From: CAVQGF01 sp045807945
GTDB lineage: Bacteria; Acidobacteriota; Terriglobia; Terriglobales; Acidobacteriaceae
Direction: 5' to 3'
Length of the DNA: 64,000 bases
Assembly: GCA_045807945.1 (NCBI GenBank)
Contig: JBJMGI010000078.1
Coordinates: forward strand, 9,476-73,475
Shown here: positions 17,154-31,205 of the stretch, piece after piece
Layout of the letters: the number at the start of each line of letters is the position of its first letter
How positions within the stretch are numbered: position 1 is the first letter of the stretch
The notes under the pieces: model-generated
The model's input: only the letters and a program-made list of their open reading frames with translations
Databases searched by the model: none
Told to the model about the DNA's origin: nothing
Program-made: the position numbers and the translations under genes

Positions 17154-19223
17154 ATGACACTGCAAAGTAAGTTTGTTGCGAGCCTTGCCGCTTGCTCGCT
17201 GCTCTTTTGTCTTCCAGCGCTCTACGCGCAGGATGCACCTCAGTCAGAGACCCACGGCATTCAGGTATCGCACATCGATAAGTCGGTGAAACCTGGGGAC
17301 GATTTTTATCAATACGCCAACGGCGCATGGCTCAAGAGCTACGAGATCCCGCCCGACCGCGCCGCCGTGGGCGTCTTCTCCTTGCTCGACGACGTCGCGA
17401 ACAAACGTACTGCCGCTCTGATCGAAGAGGTGGCGAAGTCGAACCCCAAGCCGGGCACAGGCTCGCGCAAGATCGCCGATCTGTTCAATGCCTTCATGGA
17501 CGAAGCCGGCATCGAGGCAAAGGGCTTGGCGCCACTAAAACCGCACCTCGCAGCCATTGCGGCCATCAAGGATAAAAAACAACTCGCGCGCGCATTGGGC
17601 GAGAGTATGCGCGCCGATGTGGACGCGCTCAACAACACCAACTACCACACAGCAAACATCTTTGGCCTGTGGGTAGCCCCAGGATTTGAGGATTCCGGGC
17701 ACTACAACGCCTACTTGATGCAAGGCGGGATCCAATTGCCCGACCGCGATTACTACCTTTCTGATACTCCGCACATGAAAGAGCTGCGCGCCAAGTATCA
17801 GCCGCATATTTCCGCCATGCTGAAGCTCGCGGGCTTCACCGACACGGATACCCGCGCGGCCCGCATCGTTGAACTCGAACACGCCATCGCGGAGAAGCAC
17901 GTTTCTTTCGACGAGGAACAGGACGTCCACAAAGCGAACAATCCGTGGAAGCAAGCGGACTTCGCGGCAAAGGCTCCGGGGCTCGACTGGGCAGAATTCT
18001 TCCGCGGCGCAGGCTTGAGCAAGCAGCAAAATTTTATTGTTTGGCAGCCCACTGCTTTCACCGGCGAATCGGCGCTCGTCGCTTCAGCGTCGCTCGACGC
18101 CTGGAAAGATCTTCTGGCATTCCACTTGATCGAAGCGCAAGCCGGCATGTTGCCCAAAGCATTTGTTGACGAGCGTTTCAACTTTGCAGGCAGAGAACTC
18201 TCCGGAACTTCCCAGCTTCGTCCGCGGTGGCAGCGCGGAGTCTTTCTGGTGAACGGATTGATCGGCGACGAACTCGGAAAGATCTATGCGCAGCGTTACT
18301 TCCCGCCGGAAGCCAAAGCCATGGTGCAAGAAATGGTCGCGCAAGAGATCGCTGCCTTCCACAAACGGATCGATGCCCTGGCCTGGATGGACCCCTCCAC
18401 CAAGGCTGAAGCACACGAAAAACTCAAGACTTTGTATGTAGGGCTTGGTTATCCGGAAACCTGGCATGACTATTCAAACTTCGAAGTAAAGGCGGATGAT
18501 GCCTTCGGAAACGTATGGCGTGGCGACTTCTCCGAATATCAACGCCAGGTCGCTCGTCTCGGTAAGCCGGTCGATAAGCACGAGTGGTCGATGACGCCGC
18601 AGACGGTGAACGCGGTGAACCTGCCGCTGCAGAACGCGCTGAACTTCCCTGCTGCGGTGCTGGGCCCCGGCTTCTTTGATCCGAAGGCGCCTGCCGCGGC
18701 GAACTATGGCGCGATCGGCGCGATCATCGGGCACGAGATCAGCCATACCTTCGACGCCCAAGGTTCGGCCTTTGACTCGAAAGGTGCGTTACGAAACTGG
18801 TGGAAACCGGCCGATCTCGAGCACTTCGACGTTGCAACCAAGAAGTTGGTCGAGCAGTACAACGCGTACAAGCCCTTCCCAGACCTCGCGCTGAATGGGC
18901 AGCAGACTCTTTCAGAGAACATTGCAGACGTCGCTGGTTTGGCTGCGGCCTATGACGGCTATCACGCTTCCACGGAAAGCAAGAATGCGCCGGAGCAGAG
19001 CGGTTTCAGTCCCGACCAGCAATTCTTCATCGCTTACGCGCAGGCACACGTTACTAAGACGCGCGATGCGGCGCTGCGATCGCAGGTAGCGGGTGATTCG
19101 CATTCGCCGGGGGAATGGCGCGCAGCAACCGTGCGCAACATCGATCCGTGGTATCCCGCGTTCGACGTGAAACAGGGAGAGAAAATGTATCTCGCTCCTA
19201 CCGACCGCGTGCAGATCTGGTAG
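17154..19223 (+). CDS. M13-family (neprilysin-like) secreted metalloendopeptidase
   Basis: 689 aa from ATG 17154, with a good signal peptide (about 5-25); the in-frame ATG at 16995 gives an unlikely 53-aa leader. Zinc motif HEISH at 527-531 and ENIAD with the third ligand Glu at 588, both as in PepO/neprilysin. The N-terminal DDFYQYANGAWL signature (49-60) and NALNFPAAVL before the zinc site also fit. Exported oligopeptidase, probably periplasmic. The stop lies 4 bp from a convergent gene. Confidence 0.94.
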   Translation: MTLQSKFVASLAACSLLFCLPALYAQDAPQSETHGIQVSHIDKSVKPGDDFYQYANGAWLKSYEIPPDRAAVGVFSLLDDVANKRTAALIEEVAKSNPKPGTGSRKIADLFNAFMDEAGIEAKGLAPLKPHLAAIAAIKDKKQLARALGESMRADVDALNNTNYHTANIFGLWVAPGFEDSGHYNAYLMQGGIQLPDRDYYLSDTPHMKELRAKYQPHISAMLKLAGFTDTDTRAARIVELEHAIAEKHVSFDEEQDVHKANNPWKQADFAAKAPGLDWAEFFRGAGLSKQQNFIVWQPTAFTGESALVASASLDAWKDLLAFHLIEAQAGMLPKAFVDERFNFAGRELSGTSQLRPRWQRGVFLVNGLIGDELGKIYAQRYFPPEAKAMVQEMVAQEIAAFHKRIDALAWMDPSTKAEAHEKLKTLYVGLGYPETWHDYSNFEVKADDAFGNVWRGDFSEYQRQVARLGKPVDKHEWSMTPQTVNAVNLPLQNALNFPAAVLGPGFFDPKAPAAANYGAIGAIIGHEISHTFDAQGSAFDSKGALRNWWKPADLEHFDVATKKLVEQYNAYKPFPDLALNGQQTLSENIADVAGLAAAYDGYHASTESKNAPEQSGFSPDQQFFIAYAQAHVTKTRDAALRSQVAGDSHSPGEWRAATVRNIDPWYPAFDVKQGEKMYLAPTDRVQIW

Positions 19224-19227
19224 AGAT

Positions 19228-19650
19228 TTAACGCAGTAACGTCAATCCGATTAGACAAAGCACCGCGCCAGCAATATTGCGCGGTGCTAGTCTTTCGGAG
19301 TAGAGCAATGTTCCGATAAAGATCAGCGCCACAGCAATGGCGGTGTTGCAGGCGAGCGAAGTCAGATTGATCCGGAAGCCGGCGCGATAAGCGATGAGAT
19401 AGCCGGATTCGATCGCCACCACTGAGAGCGCCAGCCCGATGGCGGTCCAGTTCACTACCTTCATCTGCCCGGCGGCTCCGCCCCGGACAAAATAGATCGC
19501 CACGCACGCAACCGCTGCCAGTCCGAAACTGATCGCGAGCGAAAAGAAGGGGTCCACTCCACGTGGCGTGCTCTTCTGGGAAACGTGGTATAGAACTCCG
19601 CCGATGACGATCATCGCGATGGGAACGAAGCTGGTGACGCTGGTGCTCAT
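19228..19650 (-). CDS. EamA/DMT-type small membrane transporter
   Basis: 140 aa from ATG 19650 with AAAGGAAA upstream; longer in-frame starts lack a ribosome site. Four to five hydrophobic segments, with a C-terminal helix ALIFIGTLLYSERLAPRNIAG followed by CLIGLTLL that is typical of EamA half-domains. Half the length of a full two-repeat EamA protein, so it probably acts as a dimer. Substrate unknown. Confidence 0.75.
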   Translation of the reverse strand: MSTSVTSFVPIAMIVIGGVLYHVSQKSTPRGVDPFFSLAISFGLAAVACVAIYFVRGGAAGQMKVVNWTAIGLALSVVAIESGYLIAYRAGFRINLTSLACNTAIAVALIFIGTLLYSERLAPRNIAGAVLCLIGLTLLR

Positions 19651-19773
19651 GAAATTTCCTTTGCCGATGAGAGTAGCATCGTGCGCTTTCGGATTCTGAA
19701 TTTTCCTGCGCAACTTTGGGGCTGTGGCAGCTTCCGGTAGAATGCTGGATTCCGCAGTCATAGGAATTCAAGC

Positions 19774-21564
19774 ATGCAGAAGTGGTCCAGACTCTTCATC
19801 CCTACCCTCCGCGAAGCTCCTGCCGACGCTGAGGTCGCGAGCCATAAATTCCTCGTCCGCTCAGGCTATATTCGCCAGCTCGCCGCCGGTATTTACAGCT
19901 ACCTCTACCTTGGCCAGCGCTCCATCCTGAAGATCCAGAACATCGTCCGCGAAGAGATGGACAAGATTGGTCAGGAATTTTTCCTCCCCGCGTTGAATCC
20001 CCGCGAAGTGTGGGAGGCGAGCGGTCGCTGGAGCGTGATGGGCGACAACATGTTCCGCCTGAAAGACCGCAAAGGCGCAGACCTGTGCCTGGGCATGACT
20101 CACGAAGAGGTGATGACGGAGATCGCACGCAAGGAGCTGCGCAGCTACAAGCAGCTGCCGCAGATCTGGTATCAGATCCAGACAAAATTCCGCGACGAGC
20201 CACGTCCTAAGTCGGGGCTGCTGCGCGTTCGCCAGTTCACGATGAAAGACGCGTACTCCTTCGACATGGATCCAGCCGGCCTAGACGTTTCGTATCAGAA
20301 GCATTACGACGTCTATCGAACGATCTTCGACCGCTGCGGACTGAAATACGCAGTCGTGGAAGCACACTCGGGAGCGATGGGCGGCTCGCAGTCGCACGAG
20401 TTCATGGTGATGAGCGACGCCGGCGAGGACTTGATCGCTAGCTGCGCGAAGTGCGGCTACGCGGCAAATCTCGAGAAGGCGACTTCGACGCTGCCGCCGG
20501 TTGAGGACCTTCCTGGCGATGCCCCGCCCGAGCTAGTCGCCACGCCCGGCAAGAAGACGATCGAAGACGTTGCAAAGTTCCTCGGCGTCTCGCCGAAGCA
20601 GAAGATTAAAACCCTGGCGCTGATGATGAGCCAGCCTGACGAGAAGACCGGCGGCGTGAAGACGCGCCCGGTGATCGTGCTGCTGCGTGGTGATCACATG
20701 CTGAACGAGGCGAAGCTCACTTCCCTGCTGGGGAGCCACCCGTTTCGTCCCATGCAGGAGGAGGAGATCCAGCAGGTCTTCAAGGCGCCCGCAGGATATC
20801 TGGGGCCTGTAGGGATTCCTGCCTTCCAAGCCGGACAAGGCTCGGGGACACAGCGCATCCTGCTCGAAGGGCTACCGCTCATCTATGCCGATTCCGCACT
20901 CGAAGGCCGCAAGAACCTGATTGCGGGCGCTAACAAAGAGGACTTTCATGTGAAGAACATCACGCCGGGGAAGGATTTTGGCGTCACGCAATATGCCGAC
21001 CTGCGCAATGTCGCTGAGGGTGAGGGATGTCCGAAATGCGGCGAGCCGCTGAAAGTGGCGAAAGCAGTCGAGATCGGACACATCTTCAAGCTCGGGTACA
21101 AATACTCCGAGTCCATGGGTGCGCGTGTCCTCGATCGCGACGGCAAAGAGGTCGCTCCCATCATGGGCAGCTACGGCATCGGCATCGAACGCATTCTTAC
21201 GTGCGCCGTCGAACAGAATCACGACGATGCTGGCTTTTATCTGCCGCAGAGCATTGCTCCGTTCGATGTGGTGGTCACTCCCATCAACGCGGCGGATGCC
21301 GTGCAGGGACCTACCTCGCTGGAGATCGTTCAGGCGCTCGAGGCCGCGGGATTTGACGTGCTGTATGACGACCGCGACGAACGTCCGGGGGTGAAATTCA
21401 AGGATTCCGACCTGATCGGCGTGCCCTATCGGATCACTGTTGGCAAGAAGGTTTCCGAGGGTAAGGTGGAACTATTAGACCGCTCGACACGAGAAACTCA
21501 GGATGCTACTATCAGCGGCATCGCAGGCCAGTTTTCGGAACTTTTGCAGCGCCGCGGCCGTTGA
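19774..21564 (+). CDS. proS: Prolyl-tRNA synthetase (bacterial type)
   Basis: 596 aa, near the usual 570-600. Class II motif 1 lies in the N-terminal 60-90 region, motif 2 around [17 protein letters not shown], and motif 3 near [12 protein letters not shown] YbaK-like editing insertion (about 230-400) separates motifs 2 and 3, as in bacterial-type ProRS. The C-terminal anticodon-binding domain ends normally. AGGAA precedes ATG 19774. Charges tRNA-Pro in the cytosol. Confidence 0.96.
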   Translation: MQKWSRLFIPTLREAPADAEVASHKFLVRSGYIRQLAAGIYSYLYLGQRSILKIQNIVREEMDKIGQEFFLPALNPREVWEASGRWSVMGDNMFRLKDRKGADLCLGMTHEEVMTEIARKELRSYKQLPQIWYQIQTKFRDEPRPKSGLLRVRQFTMKDAYSFDMDPAGLDVSYQKHYDVYRTIFDRCGLKYAVVEAHSGAMGGSQSHEFMVMSDAGEDLIASCAKCGYAANLEKATSTLPPVEDLPGDAPPELVATPGKKTIEDVAKFLGVSPKQKIKTLALMMSQPDEKTGGVKTRPVIVLLRGDHMLNEAKLTSLLGSHPFRPMQEEEIQQVFKAPAGYLGPVGIPAFQAGQGSGTQRILLEGLPLIYADSALEGRKNLIAGANKEDFHVKNITPGKDFGVTQYADLRNVAEGEGCPKCGEPLKVAKAVEIGHIFKLGYKYSESMGARVLDRDGKEVAPIMGSYGIGIERILTCAVEQNHDDAGFYLPQSIAPFDVVVTPINAADAVQGPTSLEIVQALEAAGFDVLYDDRDERPGVKFKDSDLIGVPYRITVGKKVSEGKVELLDRSTRETQDATISGIAGQFSELLQRRGR

Positions 21565-21580
21565 CAGTGGGGTCTCGTAC

Positions 21581-21931
21581 ATGGAAAAACTAAAGCCGGT
21601 CCTGATGATCTTGGCGGTCGTTATCGCCATCTACGTCGGCATCAAGCTGGTCCCTCCTTACTACAACGATTGGCAGTTCTCCGACTTCATAGACGGTGAA
21701 GCCCGCATAGACACTTACAACCTCAAGCCTGAGGCTGAGATCCACAAAGACATCATGCGCGCTGCCCGCGATAACGATATTCCGATCACCGACGACAAGG
21801 TGGTGATCCAGCGCGGCAATGGGACCATCTCCATCGAGGCGAAATACACCGTCCACGTTGACTTGCCGGGATATCCATTGGACCTCAATTTCGATGCCGG
21901 GTCGAAGAATAAAAATCCTGTAGTCCGCTAG
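21581..21931 (+). CDS. Small membrane-anchored protein, DUF4845-like
   Basis: 116 aa from ATG 21581; an in-frame ATG at 21503 lies inside proS. One N-terminal membrane span (5-22) followed by a soluble alpha/beta domain of about 90 residues. The layout resembles DUF4845 proteins but the match is from memory. It begins 16 bp after proS and lies upstream of the PBP gene; an envelope role is guesswork. Confidence 0.65.
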   Translation: MEKLKPVLMILAVVIAIYVGIKLVPPYYNDWQFSDFIDGEARIDTYNLKPEAEIHKDIMRAARDNDIPITDDKVVIQRGNGTISIEAKYTVHVDLPGYPLDLNFDAGSKNKNPVVR

Positions 21932-21938
21932 ATCAGGA

Positions 21939-21971
21939 CGTGCGCGGCGTGCGGAAACCGGCCCGCGCACG
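21939..21971. terminator. Hairpin upstream of PBP gene
   Basis: Arms CGTGCGCG and CGCGCACG, 17-nt loop, no T run. May be a weak terminator for the small gene before it or an mRNA leader structure. Confidence 0.35.
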
Positions 21972-22031
21972 ATACAATTAGAGACGCCATAAACTGAAAG
22001 TCGTCTGGGCGCATCTCACAAACCAACCACT

Positions 22032-24692
22032 GTGGCAGTCAAAGTAAAACCCTCTCGCATAACCAGCGCTAGTTTTGCGGACAAGCTCGTCTTGCTGCGG
22101 CAATCGCTGCATAGACCGTGGGTGCAGTTCATTCTCGGTTTGTCCCTGGTTATCGTGACCGCCCTGTTTGGTGTCTTCCTGTTCTTCCACTTGAAGTATT
22201 CGCGCCTGGTGGACTCGAAGATCAAGGGCCAGATCTTTTCGACCTCCGCCAAGATCTACGCTACCCCTCGAACGCTGCGCATCGGAGATGCAACGACAGC
22301 GCATGACGTTGGGGTGATGCTGCGCCGCTCCGGATACACGGAAGAAGGTTCAGGCGCGAAATCACAAGTCGGGACGTTTGAATTTCGCGGGAAAGGCATC
22401 GTCGTGACGCCGGGGCCGGAGTCGTACCACAACAGCGAAGCCGCGCAGATCAGCTTCGAAGATGGCAAGGTCAGCAGGATCCGGGTAGATGGCTCCTCGC
22501 AAGACCTCGGCGGATACGAACTCGAGCCGCAACTCGTCACCGCGCTGTTCGAGGGCGAAGGCCGCTCCAAGCGGCGGCTGGTGCAGTACTCCGATATTCC
22601 CAAAGTCCTGGTGGACGCGGTCACCGCCATCGAGGACCGCCGCTTCTTCAGCCACAGCGGTGTGAACTATTTCCGCCTGGCACAGGCAGCGTGGATCGAT
22701 TTCCGCTCGCACCAGCATCAACAGGGTGCTTCCACCATCACTATGCAGCTGGCGCGCGGATTCTTCCTGACGCCCGAAAAAACCGTGAAGCGCAAGGTCA
22801 TCGAGATGATGATCGCAAGCGAGCTCGAGAACAAGCTGAGCAAACAGCAGATCTTCGAGATGTATGCGAACCAGGTCGATATGGGCCAACGCGGCTCGTT
22901 CACCATCACTGGCTTCGGCCAGGCTGCGCAGGCGTACTTCGGTAAAGACATTAAGAATCTCACTCTGCCCGAAGCGGCGCTGCTTGCCGCCGTCATCCAG
23001 CGACCGAGCTGGCTTTCGCCGTACCGCCATCCTGACCGCGCACTCGAGCGCCGCAACGTAGTGCTTGATTCGATGGTTGAAACGGACGCCATCACTCGTG
23101 ATGAAGCTGAGCGCGCCAAGGCGACTCCGCTGAAGCTCGCTCCTCCCAACGTAGAGGCCAGCGATGCTCCTTACTTCGTTGACCTGGTAAAGGACACGCT
23201 CACCGATCCGAAAAGCGGCGGCACCCAGCATGATCTGAACGAGCAGGCGTTCCGCATCTACACGACTCTCGACATGGACCTGCAAAAAGCGGCTGCGGAC
23301 GCGATCGAGTCCGGCATCAAGGACGTGGACAGGCAGGTGAATGCGCTGCGCACAAAGCGAGTAAAAAAAGGGACGGGCAAGAACGCGAAGTACGAGAAAG
23401 AGGTTTTGCCCGGACCGAAGGCGCAGGTATCGCTTATAGCCATTGACCCGCACACGGGAGAGGTGCTGGCACTGGTTGGCGGGCGCAATTACGGAGACAG
23501 TCAGCTGAACCACGCCGTCGCCGAACGGCCGACCGGCTCCATCTTCAAGCCGTTCGTTTACGCGGCCGCGATCAATACGGCTGTGACCGGCGCTGCGCCG
23601 GGAGCCGAGGTTATGACACCCGCTTCCATCGTTGACGATTCCGCGACAACCTTCACCTACGGCGACCAGATCTACGAACCGCGGAATTACAAAGAGGAGT
23701 ACCACGGGCCGGTGCGCCTGGGATACGCGCTTGCGTTGTCGTTGAATAACGCCACAGTTAAAGTCGCGGAAGCCGTTGGTTACGACAAAGTCGCTGATCT
23801 GGCGCGCAATGCCGGCATTAAGCGCGCTCAGGCGACGCCAGCCGTCGCGCTCGGCTCCTACGACGCAACGCCCATCGACATGGCCGGTGCGTGGTCGGTG
23901 TTTGCGAACTATGGGATTCATGTGAATCCGATCATGGTGAAATCGCTGCGCGCTGCCAATGGCGATGTTGTGCAAGATTTTCAAACCGAAAAGCGGCCCG
24001 TGCTCGATCCGCGCGTGGCTTACGTTATGACAGACATGTTGCAGGGTCCGGTCAATTTCGGTACCGCGGCGGGAATCCGTAGCCTGGGGTTCACCTGGCA
24101 GGCGGCCGGTAAGACCGGCACCTCGCACGACGCTTGGTTCGCGGGGTACACGACCAACCTGCTCTGCATCGTTTGGATCGGGTACGACGATTACAGTGAC
24201 TTGAAGCTGAGCGGCGCTGTGACGGCCGCTCCCATTTGGGCGCAGTTTATGAAGAAAGCGCTCAACCTGCCGCAATATAAAGACCCTAAGTGGTTCAGCA
24301 CGCCCCAGGGCGTGGTCACGCTGAAGCTCGACAAGATCACGAATCGCATAGCCACTCCAGCGTGCCCGGACGACTACTACGCAGCCTTTATTGCTGGCAC
24401 TGAGCCGACCGATACCTGTGAGCACGTCACCGATAACCGCAGCCTCATCCAGAAGATATTCGGGGTCGGTCAGAAACCTTCCCCACCCCCTCCGGTGTCT
24501 AACCCCCCGCAGGGTGCCCCGTCTAACCAGCCGGGAGCCCAGCAACAACAGCAGCAGCAACAGCAACAACAGGAAGATCCGAACAAGAAAAAGCCGGGCT
24601 TTTGGAAGCGGATTTTCGGCGGCGGCGACGATAAAGACAAGGACAAGGAACCGCAGCAACAACAGCCGCAGCCACAACCCGCTCCGCACTAG
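22032..24692 (+). CDS. Class A penicillin-binding protein, PBP1B-like
   Basis: 886 aa; GTG start at 22032. N-terminal membrane span (about 35-58) with cytosolic tail. A UB2H-like segment is followed by the glycosyltransferase domain (EDRRFFSHSG at 201-210). The transpeptidase domain has SIFK with S503 and K506, SLN at 570-572 and KTG at 694-696, all catalytic motifs present. It polymerises and crosslinks peptidoglycan on the periplasmic face. The C-terminal tail (about 820-886) is Pro/Gln-rich with an uninterrupted Gln run near 837-848, then a Lys/Asp-rich stretch. Confidence 0.94.
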   Translation: MAVKVKPSRITSASFADKLVLLRQSLHRPWVQFILGLSLVIVTALFGVFLFFHLKYSRLVDSKIKGQIFSTSAKIYATPRTLRIGDATTAHDVGVMLRRSGYTEEGSGAKSQVGTFEFRGKGIVVTPGPESYHNSEAAQISFEDGKVSRIRVDGSSQDLGGYELEPQLVTALFEGEGRSKRRLVQYSDIPKVLVDAVTAIEDRRFFSHSGVNYFRLAQAAWIDFRSHQHQQGASTITMQLARGFFLTPEKTVKRKVIEMMIASELENKLSKQQIFEMYANQVDMGQRGSFTITGFGQAAQAYFGKDIKNLTLPEAALLAAVIQRPSWLSPYRHPDRALERRNVVLDSMVETDAITRDEAERAKATPLKLAPPNVEASDAPYFVDLVKDTLTDPKSGGTQHDLNEQAFRIYTTLDMDLQKAAADAIESGIKDVDRQVNALRTKRVKKGTGKNAKYEKEVLPGPKAQVSLIAIDPHTGEVLALVGGRNYGDSQLNHAVAERPTGSIFKPFVYAAAINTAVTGAAPGAEVMTPASIVDDSATTFTYGDQIYEPRNYKEEYHGPVRLGYALALSLNNATVKVAEAVGYDKVADLARNAGIKRAQATPAVALGSYDATPIDMAGAWSVFANYGIHVNPIMVKSLRAANGDVVQDFQTEKRPVLDPRVAYVMTDMLQGPVNFGTAAGIRSLGFTWQAAGKTGTSHDAWFAGYTTNLLCIVWIGYDDYSDLKLSGAVTAAPIWAQFMKKALNLPQYKDPKWFSTPQGVVTLKLDKITNRIATPACPDDYYAAFIAGTEPTDTCEHVTDNRSLIQKIFGVGQKPSPPPPVSNPPQGAPSNQPGAQQQQQQQQQQQEDPNKKKPGFWKRIFGGGDDKDKDKEPQQQQPQPQPAPH

Positions 24693-24713
24693 CCACCACC
24701 CTGGAGGTGTTGC

Positions 24714-25508
24714 ATGACCGCGCACCGTTTTGCAGTCACGTTGGCAGCAGTCCTTCTATGTGCGGGAATCGCCTCTGCCCAAACCACGGTTGCATCAGTT
24801 CCCCAGCAACTTCGCCAGGCTGAGCCGCCGCCGGCATCCGCCAGCGCTGACCAACTGGAACTTACGGGCGATGAGTTGCACTCGAAGAAATACTTCGCCG
24901 ACGCTCTCGACTATTATCAGGCGGCCAATACAAAGCACCCTTCAGCTCGCGTCATGACCAAGATCGGGATGATGAACCTGCAGATGGCGCGCGTGGATGC
25001 ATCGCGTAAGGATTTCGAGCGCGCCATCAAGATGGATCCGAGCTACGCTGACGCTTATAACAACCTTGGGGCGGTCTACTACCACGACCATCAATTGAAA
25101 GAAGCCATCAAGCAGTATCAGAAAGCGATCGCTATCAATCCTGCCTTCGCTACATATCACAGCAACTTGGGCACTGCTTACATGGAGCGCAAGGAGTTCG
25201 ATAAAGCCGCGGCCGAATATGCGCGCGCATTGCAGATCGATCCCGACATCTTCGAGCCGCATGCGGGCACGGGCATCCCCGCTCAGTTCTCATCCCCTGC
25301 CGATCGCGCCCGCTTCCATTACGTGATCGCGAAGACTTACGCCAAGGCGGGAAATACGGACCGCTGCCTCTTGTATCTCACCAAAGCCATGGAGTTCGGC
25401 TTCAAGGACATCAACCGCGTCTATAAAGAGGATGAATTCGCGGCAGTGCGGAAAGACCCGCGGTTCGCGCAGCTCATGGCAAAAAAAAATACGCTGATGC
25501 AGCCGTAA
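24714..25508 (+). CDS. Secreted TPR protein
   Basis: 264 aa with GGAGGT before ATG 24714. Signal peptide about 1-22, then TPR motifs from about 45 to 180 (YADAYNNLGAVYYHDHQLKEA is a clear unit). The C-terminal part (AVRKDPRFAQLMAK) is like the final unit of similar TPR proteins. Probably a periplasmic scaffold; 21 bp after the PBP gene, so likely in the same transcript and perhaps linked to cell-wall assembly, as TPR partners often are. Confidence 0.85.
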   Translation: MTAHRFAVTLAAVLLCAGIASAQTTVASVPQQLRQAEPPPASASADQLELTGDELHSKKYFADALDYYQAANTKHPSARVMTKIGMMNLQMARVDASRKDFERAIKMDPSYADAYNNLGAVYYHDHQLKEAIKQYQKAIAINPAFATYHSNLGTAYMERKEFDKAAAEYARALQIDPDIFEPHAGTGIPAQFSSPADRARFHYVIAKTYAKAGNTDRCLLYLTKAMEFGFKDINRVYKEDEFAAVRKDPRFAQLMAKKNTLMQP

Positions 25509-25527
25509 TTCCCAGGACGGCTATGGA

Positions 25528-25989
25528 ATGATCGACTGGTCCCATATTCAAGTAACGATCACTGTTCAGTCGATCATATTGGCGATTTTCGTAGCCGCTA
25601 TTTGGCTTTGGTATCGCCAGATTTACCCGGACGGAGTTCCCAAACGTCAGCAGCTTTTACTTAAATTCGTCACGTCCGCAGCGGCAACATTTACCGTCGC
25701 CCTGATCCTGGGTGGAGAACAGAGGAACATTGCAGTAATCTGGCATCGATCTCCTTTAACCACAATCTTAATTTTTATAGTGATTACGGTAGCCCTAGTG
25801 GCAATCGACTGGTGGCGATTTAGTCTGTATCTGCAATCCGTTCGCGAAAGTCCACGAGCAGTCCTTCACACGTCCAGTGCAGGAAGAGCACCCTTACGTA
25901 TTCGCATCATGTTTTGGTGGGCTTTAATCACCGGAGTCATGACGGTAGTGATTATTTTTTGGCGTGTGAGCCACGCCCTTTCGCGCTAA
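25528..25989 (+). CDS. Hypothetical membrane protein
   Basis: 153 aa, not recognised. Four hydrophobic segments (about 12-28, 46-62, 78-96, 127-145). By eye its codons are richer in A and T than the flanking genes, which may indicate transfer. The start is weakly supported (no clear ribosome site), 19 bp after the TPR gene. It converges on kdsC with a 7-bp gap. Confidence 0.55.
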   Translation: MIDWSHIQVTITVQSIILAIFVAAIWLWYRQIYPDGVPKRQQLLLKFVTSAAATFTVALILGGEQRNIAVIWHRSPLTTILIFIVITVALVAIDWWRFSLYLQSVRESPRAVLHTSSAGRAPLRIRIMFWWALITGVMTVVIIFWRVSHALSR

Positions 25990-25996
25990 CTTAAGT

Positions 25997-26557
25997 TCAA
26001 TTCCCCGCTGCGAATCCCGAGTGGCTGCTGAGATATTTTTCCATCACTTGCTTTAGCGTTCCTTTCGCGCGAAGGATGTACTCCACCGCATCGCGCGCCG
26101 CCCCATCTCCGCCAGCGAGCTTCGTGATGTAATGCGCCTCGTCTTTCACCTCTTTACGCGCGTTCGGGACAGAGATCGCCAGACCACAGTGGCGCATAAC
26201 CGGAAGATCAACGATATCATCGCCGACGAAGCACGCTTCCTTGTCGCTGAAGCCTTCCCGCTTGAGGATCTGGTGCATGGTCACGAGCTTATCCATGCTG
26301 CCCTGCTCCACGTAGTCGAGCTTAAGGTCGCGTCCGCGGATGGCGACCGTCTCTGAGCTGCGGCGGGTGATTATGCCGACCTTCAGCCCGCCGACGCGCG
26401 CCAGCGAGATTCCTACTCCGTCGTGCGCGTTAAAACCTTTCGCTTCCACTGGAGGCCCGCCTGCGGCATTCGGAAGAAGGTATATTTTTCCGTCGGTCAT
26501 CACCCCATCAACATCGAAAAGGATGATCTTGATCTTTTTGGCTCGCGCTAGAGACAT
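25997..26557 (-). CDS. kdsC: Kdo-8-phosphate phosphatase (HAD family)
   Basis: 186 aa. HAD motif I FDVDGVMTDG at 14-23, motif II IITRRSS, and motif III/IV around GDDIVDLPVM, with the short C1-capless topology typical of KdsC. It hydrolyses Kdo 8-phosphate in the cytosol, the step between KdsA and KdsB, and thus works in the same route as kdsD here. Confidence 0.9.
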   Translation of the reverse strand: MSLARAKKIKIILFDVDGVMTDGKIYLLPNAAGGPPVEAKGFNAHDGVGISLARVGGLKVGIITRRSSETVAIRGRDLKLDYVEQGSMDKLVTMHQILKREGFSDKEACFVGDDIVDLPVMRHCGLAISVPNARKEVKDEAHYITKLAGGDGAARDAVEYILRAKGTLKQVMEKYLSSHSGFAAGN

Positions 26558-26594
26558 TCGTTCATGATAGCCGACCTTTGTCGCGTCTTTTTTT

Positions 26595-26622
26595 GAGTAC
26601 TGGGTACTGAGTACCGGGTACT
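26595..26622. repeat. Tandem repeat of 4 x 7 bp
   Basis: Four adjacent 7-bp units: GAGTACT, GGGTACT, GAGTACC, GGGTACT, followed by a T run. In the kdsC-lhr intergenic region, about 45 bp before the lhr start. A related four-unit array is at 60182-60209. Confidence 0.85.
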
Positions 26623-26666
26623 TTTTAGAAGCGAATAGATGGCGAAAGTAGTAGAATCAGAATTCC

Positions 26667-30971
<4,305 letters not shown>

Positions 30972-30982
30972 GCGCACACTCC

Positions 30983-31162
30983 ATGCCCGAACAGCCTCTC
31001 ATCGAAGCAGAAGATTTCTATTGGGAAGATGGCAAGATGGTCTTCACGGCGGCGTTTCTTCTCAAGCGGGGATACTGCTGCGAGAGCGGCTGCCGGCACT
31101 GCCCCTATGGATTCGGTCCGGAAGGATTGAAGAGAAAACAAGGGGAGGGCAAGTCGCGCTAA
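30983..31162 (+). CDS. DUF5522-type small cysteine-rich protein
   Basis: 59 aa. ATG 30983 is 11 bp after the lhr stop; the end is TAA at 31160-31162. It contains LKRGYCCESGCRHCPYGF, the Cys-x3-Cys-x2-Cys-Pro-Tyr pattern I associate with DUF5522, and an FTAAFLL segment. Function unknown; the cysteines suggest a metal site. Likely translated with lhr. Confidence 0.75.
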   Translation: MPEQPLIEAEDFYWEDGKMVFTAAFLLKRGYCCESGCRHCPYGFGPEGLKRKQGEGKSR

Positions 31163-31205
31163 CCCGGCGTGTCACCGCCGGCGGGCTTGCGCCCGCCTTC
31201 GGGTT
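31161..31205. terminator. Nested hairpin between convergent genes
   Basis: Outer arms AACCCG/CGGGTT at 31161-31166 and 31200-31205 enclose inner stem GGCGGGC-TTGC-GCCCGCC (31180-31197). No T run; it overlaps the stops of both neighbours, so may act on both strands. Confidence 0.4.

Noticed and set aside
22362..24725. Minus-strand open frame of about 787 aa opposite the PBP gene
   Set aside because: Arises from the GC-rich codons of the PBP gene, which has all catalytic motifs; Leu/Arg/Val-biased translation without domains.
26595..26622. CRISPR-like repeat array
   Set aside because: Units are only 7 bp without spacers; this is a tandem array, and no cas genes are present.
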